A stretch of 64,000 nt of DNA from an uncultured Eubacterium sp. (GTDB lineage Bacteria; Bacillota; Clostridia; Lachnospirales; Lachnospiraceae), in contig CAJUTM010000002.1 in the NCBI GenBank assembly GCA_910589595.1, forward strand, positions 62,001 through 126,000. The letters run 5' to 3'. The notes below the pieces were generated by a model that worked only from the letters and a program-made list of their open reading frames with translations, searched no databases and was not told the origin of the DNA. Shown here one piece after another: positions 1-7,761 of the stretch (its first letter is position 1; every line of letters begins with the position of its first letter). A program made the position numbers and the translations under genes.

Positions 1-1068
1 GAGATTATTCGTATCCTGTAACGATTTATCATAAACTACCGTGTAATCGCCGGTTACCGTGAGATTGACCGGCCCGATATATCCGGCATTGAGGCCGCAG
101 TCGTCCGTAATAACGGCAGGGTGTATCTCTTCTCCGAGGAAGTTAGTTAATTTCGTTTCGTTTACATCTAAATCGCCGCGGATAAAGACAACGACGTAAT
201 CGTCGGTTGCATTTTTCTGATAGACAACGGCCTTGCATGATTTTTCAAGAGGAGAGTGAAGAAAATCACAAATTTCCTCAATCGTATGGATATCCGGCGT
301 AAATGTCTTTGTCAGAGCCTTATTTTCCGTGTCTTTTTCATTTTCGATAATACTTTCTGCTGCTTCCATGTTGGCCCGGTAATCACACTGCTGACAGGTG
401 GCAATCGTATCCTCACCGATAGGAGTGAGCAGCATATATTCGTGAGAGAGGCTGCCTCCCATCATGCCTGAATCCGAGGCGACGGTAACGACGTCAGGAA
501 GTCCGGCGCGGGCAAAAATGCGGTTGTAGGCGTCGTAACAAACCTGATAGTATGCTTCCAAATCTTCTTGGGAAGTATGGAAAGAGTAGGCGTCTTTCAT
601 TGTAAATTCGCGTACGCGGATAAGTCCGGCACGGGGTCTGGCCTCGTCGCGGAATTTTGTCTGGATTTGATATATCATAAAAGGATAGTTGTTATAACTT
701 TTGGCATAATCGCGTACTAACTGTACGGCAGCTTCTTCGTGAGTCATACCAAGAACCATTTTTGTCCTGTTGCGGTCGCTAAAACGCAAGAGCTCGCTGC
801 CAACACTTTCATAGCGGCCGGATTCATCCCAAAGAGAAGCGGGGAGAGCGACCGGAAATAATACTTCCTGCCCGTCAATGGCATCCATCTCCTCGCGAAT
901 AATATTTTCGATTTTCCGGCAAATGCGTTTCAAAGGCATATACTGGGAATAAATTCCCTTGGCTACGTCTTTCATATAGCCGCCCCGCATCATCAGTGCG
1001 TGGCTCTCGATGACACAATCGCTTGGTTTTTCTTTGAAGCGTTCGCCAACTAGCTTGTCCAGTTTCAT
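1..1068 (-). CDS. proS: Prolyl-tRNA synthetase, C-terminal part cut off by window edge
   Basis: Charges tRNA-Pro with proline in the cytoplasm. The reading frame is open from the start at 1068 to the window edge, giving about 356 N-terminal residues. It shows the class II core with the motif 2 stretch FRDEARPRAGLIRVREF followed by TMKDAYSFH, typical of bacterial-type ProRS. After about residue 220 comes the start of the insertion (editing) domain. ATG at 1068 is chosen because GGAGAG lies 4 bases upstream; an in-frame ATG at 1080 would itself contain that ribosome site. It is divergent from the HAD gene at 1230. No T-box was seen in the leader, only a hairpin. The anticodon-binding domain must lie outside the window. 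Confidence 0.95.
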   Translation of the reverse strand, partial: MKLDKLVGERFKEKPSDCVIESHALMMRGGYMKDVAKGIYSQYMPLKRICRKIENIIREEMDAIDGQEVLFPVALPASLWDESGRYESVGSELLRFSDRNRTKMVLGMTHEEAAVQLVRDYAKSYNNYPFMIYQIQTKFRDEARPRAGLIRVREFTMKDAYSFHTSQEDLEAYYQVCYDAYNRIFARAGLPDVVTVASDSGMMGGSLSHEYMLLTPIGEDTIATCQQCDYRANMEAAESIIENEKDTENKALTKTFTPDIHTIEEICDFLHSPLEKSCKAVVYQKNATDDYVVVFIRGDLDVNETKLTNFLGEEIHPAVITDDCGLNAGYIGPVNLTVTGDYTVVYDKSLQDTNNL

Positions 1069-1084
1069 TGTTCTCTCCATTTCT

Positions 1085-1117
1085 GTGCGGCCCATTTTGT
1101 ATTTGTGGGTGCCGCAC
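1085..1117 (-). promoter_or_regulatory. Hairpin in proS leader
   Basis: Perfect 7-bp arms GTGCGGC and GCCGCAC, extended by CCA/TGG across a two-base bulge, lie 17 bases before the proS start. There is no T-tract, so it is not a plain terminator. It could hold a translational or attenuation element, or be incidental. Confidence 0.3.
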
Positions 1118-1229
1118 CGGCATAAATTTGTAATTTTTGCTGAAACCTATGTATCTTTACTTGCATAGGGTAACGGTTTTATGTTAGCATTTTAGGAAAC
1201 GATTGTCAATAAAAAGGGAGGCAGACAAA

Positions 1230-1883
1230 ATGGCATTTCAGGCAGTTATTTTCGATTTGGACGGAACATTATTAAATACATTGGACGATTTAGCGGCTTC
1301 GGTGAACTATGCCCTGCAAAAATTTCATAAACCGCTGCGCACCGTAGAGGAAGTGCGCGGGTTCGTAGGCAATGGAATTGCCAAACTGATTGAGCGTGCC
1401 GTTCCCGACGGAACGGACAAGCCGCAGCAGGAGGAAATTTTACAGACATTTCGGGAATACTACGGACAGCATTGTCAGGATAAGACGGCGCCCTATGAGG
1501 GAATCAAAGAGGTGTTGCGCGATTTAAAACAAAATAAAATAAAAATAGCAGTTGTTTCCAATAAGGCGGATTTTGCCGTTAAGAAACTGATTCCCTTTTA
1601 TTTTGGGGATTTGATTGCTATTGCAAAGGGAGAAGACGAGGCGGCGGGAATCCGCAAAAAACCGGCGCCGGATATGGTGCAGTCAGTGTTGGAAGAGCTG
1701 GGATGTTCCCAAGAAGAAGCGGTATATGTAGGAGATTCAGAAGTTGATTTGATGACGGCAGGCAATGCCGGACTCTCTTTCGTTGGCGTCAGCTGGGGAT
1801 TTAAAGGACGTGCGTTTTTAGAAAAATACGGTTTGGAAAAAATTGCAGACGAGCCAAAAGAACTTTACAAATTTGTATATTAA
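1230..1883 (+). CDS. HAD-superfamily phosphatase (Gph/phosphoglycolate phosphatase-like)
   Basis: Predicted cytosolic small-molecule phosphatase, 217 aa. The nucleophile motif DLDGTLLNT is at residues 9-17 (nucleophile Asp9, acid Asp11). Motif II is the SNK stretch near residue 112, with a Lys downstream, and motif IV is VGDSEVD. The helical cap between motifs I and II matches subclass I phosphoglycolate phosphatase/PpaX-type enzymes. The substrate cannot be read from sequence. ATG at 1230 is preferred over an upstream TTG at 1203 because AAGGGAGG sits 8 bases before it. The length is normal for the family. It is divergent from proS, and its promoter may lie near 1160-1190. Confidence 0.85.
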   Translation: MAFQAVIFDLDGTLLNTLDDLAASVNYALQKFHKPLRTVEEVRGFVGNGIAKLIERAVPDGTDKPQQEEILQTFREYYGQHCQDKTAPYEGIKEVLRDLKQNKIKIAVVSNKADFAVKKLIPFYFGDLIAIAKGEDEAAGIRKKPAPDMVQSVLEELGCSQEEAVYVGDSEVDLMTAGNAGLSFVGVSWGFKGRAFLEKYGLEKIADEPKELYKFVY

Positions 1884-1964
1884 TTGCAAATTGGGTCACA
1901 CTAGCATTGTACAAAAACGAATGCATCAGGGCTCTTTAAAGACCTGAAGAAAGTGAGGACAAAG

Positions 1965-2270
1965 ATGAAAAAACTTATTGCAATTGGTTTGCTGACGATT
2001 TGTCTTTCAGCCATGATGGTAGGTTGTGGAGACAAAAACAACAGCGCTACCGACCCATCCAATTCACCGGATACGACTACCGACGCTACTGATACCCCGA
2101 ATGCAACAGACACTCCGGAGGCAACGGATAACGCCGGAAATGATGATAACAAAGACGACAATGATTTATCGGAAGACGTAAAAGATGGTGTTGACGATGC
2201 GGCAGACGGAGTAAAGGATGCTGTTGACGGCGTGGACGATGCTGTGGATGATGCCACGGAAAGCCGCTAA
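1965..2270 (+). CDS. Small acidic lipoprotein
   Basis: A 101-aa predicted membrane-anchored lipoprotein. Residues 1-25 form a lysine-led signal peptide ending in the lipobox MVGC. The mature part is low-complexity, rich in Asp, Thr and Ala, with repeated TDTP/ATD and then DGVDDA units, and no recognisable domain. The start at 1965 has GTGAGGA six bases upstream; a GTG at 1953 would overlap that site. It is monocistronic, with a large terminator 55 bases after the stop. The function is not recognised. The extended acidic tail suggests a cell-wall-spanning or cation-binding surface peptide, which is inference only. Confidence 0.7.
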   Translation: MKKLIAIGLLTICLSAMMVGCGDKNNSATDPSNSPDTTTDATDTPNATDTPEATDNAGNDDNKDDNDLSEDVKDGVDDAADGVKDAVDGVDDAVDDATESR

Positions 2271-2325
2271 TCGAAAACAATCAATATAAGGAACTACCGA
2301 TTTGGACAGTTTCTGATAGTCAGGA

Positions 2326-2397
2326 AAATCCACTATAGAAAACAGGGCAAAAGTCTTGGCAGGGATAAGACATTTTTGCCGGATAGTGGATTTTTTT
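2326..2397 (+). terminator. Two-tier intrinsic terminator
   Basis: Outer arms AATCCACTAT and ATAGTGGATT flank an inner hairpin (GGCAAAA-GTCTT with AAGAC-TTTTTGCC). Seven T follow. It ends the lipoprotein transcript. Confidence 0.85.
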
Positions 2398-2437
2398 GAG
2401 TATTATAAAAGGGGGTTCTGTTTTTGGTGAAAAGTTA

Positions 2438-2466
2438 TTGATAAATAAACAATAATTTTGTAAAAT
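2438..2466 (+). promoter_or_regulatory. Sigma-A-type promoter for the chemoreceptor gene
   Basis: TTGATA (2438-2443), a 17-base spacer and TAAAAT (2461-2466). A GC-rich hairpin with a CGAA loop (about 2487-2504) lies in the leader before the start at 2533. No sigma-28 motif was seen here, unlike the flagellin genes. Confidence 0.55.
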
Positions 2467-2532
2467 GGTAACAGAAAATATACTGCGGTCTCCCGAAGGA
2501 GCCGGATTGAAACAAATGGAATGGAGGAGAAT

Positions 2533-3999
2533 ATGGAAACACAAGTAAAGGAGAAACAAAATTTAGTGGTATTACAGGCATGGGGAATTACGATGATTGT
2601 ATTATCGTTAGCCTATGTGTTGGAAATTGTCAAGGGATTGCGGGGAATTCCGTATGTTATCAGCGTGTTGTCCATAGGAGATATTCCGTTGATAGTAGCG
2701 CTTGTACTGTATGGAAAAAAGAAAGAACATCCGGCTATCCGCTATATTATGGCGGTCTCCTATCTGATTTTTTATCTTATTAATCTGCTCACGAGTCCTT
2801 ATGCGATGACCGTAGTTTACATAATGCCGATTCTGGGGGCGGCAGCCGTATATGGAAGCTACCGTCTGATTGCCTCTATGTGCGGGGTGGCGGTAGTCGC
2901 CGTATTAATCCGTATCGGAACATGTCTTTTACAGGGAAAGAAAGAAGCTGCGGCGATTACGGAATATGAAATCCAATTCTTTGGCGTACTTCTCACCGGT
3001 ATCTTTTTTACATTGGCTATTCGTCAAATTCAGTTTGCCGGAGAAGCTCGTCAGAAACTTTTGGAAGAGAGCATGAAGCAATCGCAGGATGTGACAGAGG
3101 GCATTGTGACGGCAAGTGAAAAAGTGGCGGGACGAATTGATAAAATTAACGGCCATATGGCAGAACAGCTTCAATATGCCAGCGAGATGACCGATTCCAT
3201 GACGGAGATGGCGACGGCGGTCAGTCAGGTTTCAGATAAACTGAATAATCAGAGCGACGTCACAAAAGGGATTCAGGAGAGAGTAAGTAATATTGCCGGA
3301 GCGGCCGACGAGATGGTAGAGAAGTCCATGCAGACCCGCACATTAATGAGTGAGAGCAGTGAGAAAATCTCGGCTTCTAAAAAGGGAGCGGAAGTAATGC
3401 AGAGTACGTCGAAGCAGATTGAGGATAAACTGACGCAGTTAAAAAAGGAAGCAGAAGATATGCAGGAAATTGTACGGGTGATTCAGTCAATCACGGAAAA
3501 TACCAATCTTCTGTCGCTCAATGCCTCGATTGAGGCGGCCCGTGCCGGTGAGGCAGGACGCGGTTTTGCCGTCGTAGCGGATGAAATCCGCACGCTGGCA
3601 GAGGATACACAAAATTCCGCAGTAGAAATCACGGATTTACTGGCGCATTTTCAGAATATTTCGGATGATGTCGGCACGAGTATCGGCGGTATTCTGGAAG
3701 AGATTCAGAAGCAGACAAACTATATCGAGGAGGCTTATAACCAGTTTGACGTTATGCAGGTTTCCTTAGGAGAACTGGACGGGCAGGCCATCGGTATCCG
3801 CGATGAGATTCAGCAGTTGAAACATGCAAATCAAACTATCGTCGATGCGATATCCGAAATGTCTGCCGTATCCCAGGAAATGGCGGCAAGTACGAAGAAC
3901 ATTGAGGAATTGAGCGTAGTCAATCGCGAGGCCGGCGAGAAGACCGGAAACGAGATTAATAATATCGCTCTGGAAATGAAAGAATTGGTAAAGGAATAA
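2533..3999 (+). CDS. Methyl-accepting chemotaxis protein with six-helix membrane N-terminus
   Basis: Chemoreceptor of 488 aa that would signal to CheA/CheW. Residues 1-170 hold about six hydrophobic segments with short loops, so there is no large extracellular sensor domain; sensing may occur in or at the membrane. Residues about 185-488 are a long coiled coil with the conserved hairpin tip (ENTNLLSLNASIEAARAGEA, then GRGFAVVADEIR). No HAMP domain is evident. ATG at 2533 is chosen because ATGGAGGAGA (2521-2530) reads as its ribosome site; the ATG at 2521 is part of it. The DUF3783 gene follows 5 bases downstream, probably as one operon. Confidence 0.9.
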   Translation: METQVKEKQNLVVLQAWGITMIVLSLAYVLEIVKGLRGIPYVISVLSIGDIPLIVALVLYGKKKEHPAIRYIMAVSYLIFYLINLLTSPYAMTVVYIMPILGAAAVYGSYRLIASMCGVAVVAVLIRIGTCLLQGKKEAAAITEYEIQFFGVLLTGIFFTLAIRQIQFAGEARQKLLEESMKQSQDVTEGIVTASEKVAGRIDKINGHMAEQLQYASEMTDSMTEMATAVSQVSDKLNNQSDVTKGIQERVSNIAGAADEMVEKSMQTRTLMSESSEKISASKKGAEVMQSTSKQIEDKLTQLKKEAEDMQEIVRVIQSITENTNLLSLNASIEAARAGEAGRGFAVVADEIRTLAEDTQNSAVEITDLLAHFQNISDDVGTSIGGILEEIQKQTNYIEEAYNQFDVMQVSLGELDGQAIGIRDEIQQLKHANQTIVDAISEMSAVSQEMAASTKNIEELSVVNREAGEKTGNEINNIALEMKELVKE

Positions 4000-4004
4000 A
4001 AGAA

Positions 4005-4370
4005 ATGGAGCAGATTATACTATTTCAGGTAGCGCAAAGAGAGGAAGAGCAGATACGGCGTCTTGCCTCTGTCAAGAAAATTTCAGTTACCAATCGGGAC
4101 AGCAGCCATGCGGCGGGGACGCTGGCTGAATTATGCGCCGGCAAAGATAACGGTCCCTTGCCGGCGCTGGAAAAAATCCCGGATAGCAGTCTGATGCTGT
4201 TTTGTGATGTGACGGAAAAGCATTTTGACAAACTTCTGTTTGAGATGAGAATGAAAAATGTTTCCGTTGATTACAAAGCGGTTCTGACCCCCTCTAACCG
4301 CCAGTGGACAATTCCGCAGTTGCTGCGTGAATTGGAGCGGGAACGCAGTCAGATAATGAAAGGGAACTGA
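4005..4370 (+). CDS. DUF3783-family protein
   Basis: A 121-aa soluble protein. Residues about 60-115 match the DUF3783 pattern as I know it: a hydrophobic MLFCDVTEKHFDKLLFEMR stretch followed by YKAVLTPSNRQWTIPQLLREL. The family has no established function. The start is 5 bases after the chemoreceptor stop, so the two are very probably co-transcribed. There are no membrane segments or signal. It converges on the AGCS gene, with only 10 bases between the stops. Confidence 0.7.
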   Translation: MEQIILFQVAQREEEQIRRLASVKKISVTNRDSSHAAGTLAELCAGKDNGPLPALEKIPDSSLMLFCDVTEKHFDKLLFEMRMKNVSVDYKAVLTPSNRQWTIPQLLRELERERSQIMKGN

Positions 4371-4380
4371 GCAGAAACGA

Positions 4381-6063
4381 CTACTTTTCTTTTTTGATTA
4401 CCTGTTGAAAGTCTTTCATTTCCTTGGCAATGACACCGCTGAGTGCAAGCAGGCAGATTAGATTCGGAATCGCCATCAGTGCATTTGCAATATCGGAAAA
4501 ATTCCATACGATTTCCAGCGTTGTAGTTGCACCGATATAAGCAATCAGAGAAAAGAAAATACGGTAAATCATATTGTATTTGTGTGTTTTCAGCAGATAC
4601 TCCAATGCCTTTTCACCATGATATTCCCAACCGAGAATGGTAGAAAAGGCAAACAGAGCAATTCCGATGCATACCAGCCAGCCGCCTGTCCTGCCGAGTG
4701 CGCTCTGGAAAGCGGCGATGGTAAGCGGAGCGCCGATTAGCAGGCCGTGATATTCATAAGAACCATTTTCGTGGAAAATATATTGATTCAGTTCCTCATC
4801 GGTATAAGTGCCATTTAAGGCTGTCGTTGAGGAATTATCTTTTGGTGTCAGGGTAAGTGTTTTTGCTTCATCTTCCGAGCCGGAAGGTGTGAGAACAAAT
4901 GTACTCTGGCCATCTTTGTTTTCTGTTTTCAACTGATAAGTAATCTTGTTTCCATCTTTATCCGGCAGTGTACAACTCGAAACGGGGCTATCATCCTCAA
5001 CGTTAATGTTACACTCATATGCGCCGGAAATACTTGGCTCTACTTCTGTAGTACCAAGTATTCCCGAACTGGCGATACAGAGACCTGTTATGCTGCAGAC
5101 GACGATGGTATCCCAAAAAGTTCCTGTCATATTTATGTAACCCTGTCGAACGGCATTATCGGTTGTTGCCGCGGCAGCAGTAATAGCGGCAGAGCCCATG
5201 CCCGCCTCGTTGGAGAAAACACCGCGGGCAACTCCGAAGCGCATCGCATTCATCATGGCAGCGGTGATACTTCCGCAGAGACCGCCGCCCACTGCCTGAG
5301 GACTGAAAGCCATTTTAAAAATCATTGCCAGACCGGCAGGTACATTTTCGAAATTCAGGATAATCACAATGATGCCGGCAATAATATAAAACACAGCCAT
5401 TAACGGAACAACAACCTGTGAAACCTTAGAGATGGATTTAATCCCGCCGACAATAATAATCAGCGCTAATCCAGTAATGGCAATGCCGGAAATCCATATA
5501 GGAATGCCAAAAGAAGAGTGCAGTGCGTCAGAAATGGAATTTGCCTGCGTCAGATTTCCGATACCAAAGGACGCCAACACGGCAAACAGTGCAAAGAGCC
5601 ATCCGAGAATGGAGCCGGCTTTTTTATTTTTGAAAGCCTTTTTCATCGTGTACATCGGCCCGCCGGACATCTCACCGGCTTTATTTACTTCCCGATATTT
5701 GATAGCCAGCATACACTCGCTGAATTTGGAAGTCAATCCGAAAAATGCAGAGAGCCACATCCATACAAGGGCGCCGGGGCCGCCAGATACCATGGCAGTA
5801 GCAACACCGACAATGTTTCCGGTGCCAATCGTAGCTGCTAATGCCGTTGTCAGCGCAGAAAATGGTGAAATATCACCGCTGCCCCGCGTTGTTTTCCGAG
5901 CCTCTTTTCCGAGCCCGCTTTTGAGTGCATAGCCGAGATTGCGCCATCCTAAAAAACGGGTGCGTATCGTCAAAAATATGCCTGTGCCCACGAGAAGAAT
6001 GAGCATTACCGGCCCCCACACGAAATCGTCAATAGAAGATAAAATCTGCGAAATGGTTTTCAT
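4381..6063 (-). CDS. AGCS-family sodium:alanine/glycine symporter with an inserted soluble domain
   Basis: Integral-membrane importer of alanine or glycine with Na+, 560 aa. The N-terminal half is typical (GTGNIVGVATA, MSGGPMYTM, GVFSNEAGMGSAAI). Between the helix ending near residue 335 and the helix starting near residue 440 is a polar block of about 100 residues, rich in Thr, Asp and Asn (for example TYQLKTENKDGQSTF). Common members of about 450-480 aa lack it. A hydrophobic C-terminal part follows, without a frameshift. AGGAG lies about 10 bases upstream of the ATG at 6063. The insert may be an exposed binding or shielding domain, but its side of the membrane is not certain. Confidence 0.9.
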   Translation of the reverse strand: MKTISQILSSIDDFVWGPVMLILLVGTGIFLTIRTRFLGWRNLGYALKSGLGKEARKTTRGSGDISPFSALTTALAATIGTGNIVGVATAMVSGGPGALVWMWLSAFFGLTSKFSECMLAIKYREVNKAGEMSGGPMYTMKKAFKNKKAGSILGWLFALFAVLASFGIGNLTQANSISDALHSSFGIPIWISGIAITGLALIIIVGGIKSISKVSQVVVPLMAVFYIIAGIIVIILNFENVPAGLAMIFKMAFSPQAVGGGLCGSITAAMMNAMRFGVARGVFSNEAGMGSAAITAAAATTDNAVRQGYINMTGTFWDTIVVCSITGLCIASSGILGTTEVEPSISGAYECNINVEDDSPVSSCTLPDKDGNKITYQLKTENKDGQSTFVLTPSGSEDEAKTLTLTPKDNSSTTALNGTYTDEELNQYIFHENGSYEYHGLLIGAPLTIAAFQSALGRTGGWLVCIGIALFAFSTILGWEYHGEKALEYLLKTHKYNMIYRIFFSLIAYIGATTTLEIVWNFSDIANALMAIPNLICLLALSGVIAKEMKDFQQVIKKEK

Positions 6064-6152
6064 TATGTAAGAACTCCTTTCGATTAAGATATAAAATCAA
6101 AATATGAATACCAGAAAAAGTCTATCAGACAATAATGGAAAAGTCAAATTAC

Positions 6153-6181
6153 TTGCATGCCATAATGATTTGTTGTATAAT
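6153..6181 (+). promoter_or_regulatory. Sigma-A promoter for serS
   Basis: TTGCAT (6153-6158), 17 bases, TATAAT (6176-6181). The transcript would start about 40 bases before the serS ATG. That leaves no room for a T-box leader. Confidence 0.75.
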
Positions 6182-6229
6182 CGCTATAGCCCCGTGTTTT
6201 GTGAATGAGTATGGAAATGGAGGAGTTAC

Positions 6230-7513
6230 ATGTTAGATATTAAGTTTTTGCGGGAAAATCCGGAGATAGTAAAGCAGAATATAAAAAATAAATTTCAGGA
6301 TAAGAAACTGCCGCTGGTGGATGAAGTGATTCAATTTGATAAAGAGAGGCGCGAGACGCAGCAAAAGGCAGATGAACTTCGTGCCCAGAGAAAGAAGAAT
6401 TCAAAAATGATTGGCGCGCTTATGGGGCAGGGGAAAAAAGAAGAAGCAGAGGCGATGAAAGCAGAAGTGGCAAAAAATGCGGAAGAACTGGCTGCTTTGG
6501 AGAGGCTGGAGTCAGAACTTGCCGATAAAGTGAATGAGCGCATGCTGGTGATACCAAATATTATTGATTCGAGTGTTCCCATAGGTAAAGACGACAGTGA
6601 GAATGTGGAACTTGAGAAGTTTGGAGAGCCGGTTGTGCCTGATTTTGAGATTCCATATCATACCGATATCATGGACAAGTTTGAGGGGATAGATTTGGAC
6701 GCTGCCCGGGATGTAGCCGGCAACGGTTTCTATTATCTGATGGGGGATATTGCACGGCTTCATTCTGCCGTCATATCATATGCAAGAGATTTTATGATAG
6801 AACGTGGTTTTGTATATTGTGTGCCGCCGTTTATGATTCGCTCCAATGTTGTAACGGGGGTTATGTCATTTGAAGAAATGGATGCCATGATGTATAAAAT
6901 CGAGGGAGAAGATTTATATCTGATTGGAACGAGTGAACATTCGATGATTGGCAAATTTATTGATAAAATCATTCCGGAGACAGAGCTTCCCAAGACGCTG
7001 ACAAGCTATTCGCCATGTTTCCGGAAAGAAAAGGGAGCGCACGGGATAGAGGAGCGAGGCGTATATCGCATTCATCAGTTTGAAAAGCAGGAAATGATTG
7101 TTGTGTGCAAGCCGGAAGAGAGTCCGGTGTGGTTTGAGAAGTTGTGGCAGAATACGGTAGATTTGTTCCGCTCGTTAGATGTTCCGGTTCGTACGCTGGA
7201 GTGCTGCTCGGGTGATTTGGCAGACCTTAAAGTCAAATCCATTGACGTGGAGGCGTGGTCGCCGCGCCAGAAAAAATATTTTGAGGTGGGCAGTTGCTCG
7301 AACCTCGGAGATGCTCAGGCAAGACGTTTAAAAATTCGTGTTGTCGGAGAGGGTGGTAAATATTTTGCCCACACATTGAACAACACGGTAGTGGCGCCGC
7401 CGCGTATGCTCATTGCATTTCTGGAAAATAACCTCAATGAGGATGGCTCGGTTAATATTCCAAAAGCATTGCGCCCATATATGGGAGGCATGGAGAAAAT
7501 AGAAGTAAAATAA
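6230..7513 (+). CDS. serS: Seryl-tRNA synthetase
   Basis: Charges tRNA-Ser (and tRNA-Sec where present), 427 aa, the usual bacterial length. Residues 1-100 form the antiparallel coiled-coil tRNA-binding arm (Glu/Lys/Ala-rich). The class II core follows, with LYLIGTSEHSMIG, motif 2 around SPCFRKEKGAHG and motif 3 LNNTVVAPPRMLIAFLEN. GGAGGAG is positioned well before the ATG at 6230. It is monocistronic, with its own promoter and a terminator at 7553. Confidence 0.97.
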   Translation: MLDIKFLRENPEIVKQNIKNKFQDKKLPLVDEVIQFDKERRETQQKADELRAQRKKNSKMIGALMGQGKKEEAEAMKAEVAKNAEELAALERLESELADKVNERMLVIPNIIDSSVPIGKDDSENVELEKFGEPVVPDFEIPYHTDIMDKFEGIDLDAARDVAGNGFYYLMGDIARLHSAVISYARDFMIERGFVYCVPPFMIRSNVVTGVMSFEEMDAMMYKIEGEDLYLIGTSEHSMIGKFIDKIIPETELPKTLTSYSPCFRKEKGAHGIEERGVYRIHQFEKQEMIVVCKPEESPVWFEKLWQNTVDLFRSLDVPVRTLECCSGDLADLKVKSIDVEAWSPRQKKYFEVGSCSNLGDAQARRLKIRVVGEGGKYFAHTLNNTVVAPPRMLIAFLENNLNEDGSVNIPKALRPYMGGMEKIEVK

Positions 7514-7552
7514 GTTGTGGCAGCACAAGAATGACACAGGGAATTGTTACAG

Positions 7553-7588
7553 TGGGAACTGCGGGATAAAAAGTAGTTCCCATTTATT
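7553..7588 (+). terminator. Intrinsic terminator after serS
   Basis: Arms TGGGAACT and AGTTCCCA (8 bp, perfect) are followed by TTTATTT. Confidence 0.8.
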
Positions 7589-7651
7589 TACGCGGAGGCA
7601 AAGTGAGGATATGTCTGTGCTTGCACAAGACTATCCGAGCGCGCCCGCGAA

Positions 7652-7688
7652 CCCGAGCAGTCTCGCGAAGCGTGACGCTCGGGGTTTT
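7652..7688 (+). terminator. GC-rich hairpin, probable second terminator
   Basis: CCCGAGC pairs with GCTCGGG, enclosing GTC/GAC and CGC/GCG pairs with a GAA loop, followed by TTTT. It is much more GC-rich than its surroundings. It could be an intergenic repeat or a leader element of the following gene rather than a terminator. Confidence 0.45.
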
Positions 7689-7761
7689 GTGAAACGAAAG
7701 AAACAGTAAAAATCTGCGAAAGTGTAATGGGACAAAGCACAAAAAGGAAAGGTGAAAGCGT

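Noticed and set aside
1069..1229. T-box leader before proS, and similarly before serS (6064-6229)
   Set aside because: No conserved T-box core or antiterminator; the serS promoter lies only about 50 bases from its start.
2480..2510. Riboswitch (for example c-di-GMP) before the chemoreceptor
   Set aside because: Only a single GC hairpin with CGAA loop; the conserved riboswitch core is absent.
5432..5932. 166-aa plus-strand ORF inside the symporter gene
   Set aside because: Antisense shadow of a clear transporter; no ribosome site and composition of a complement frame.
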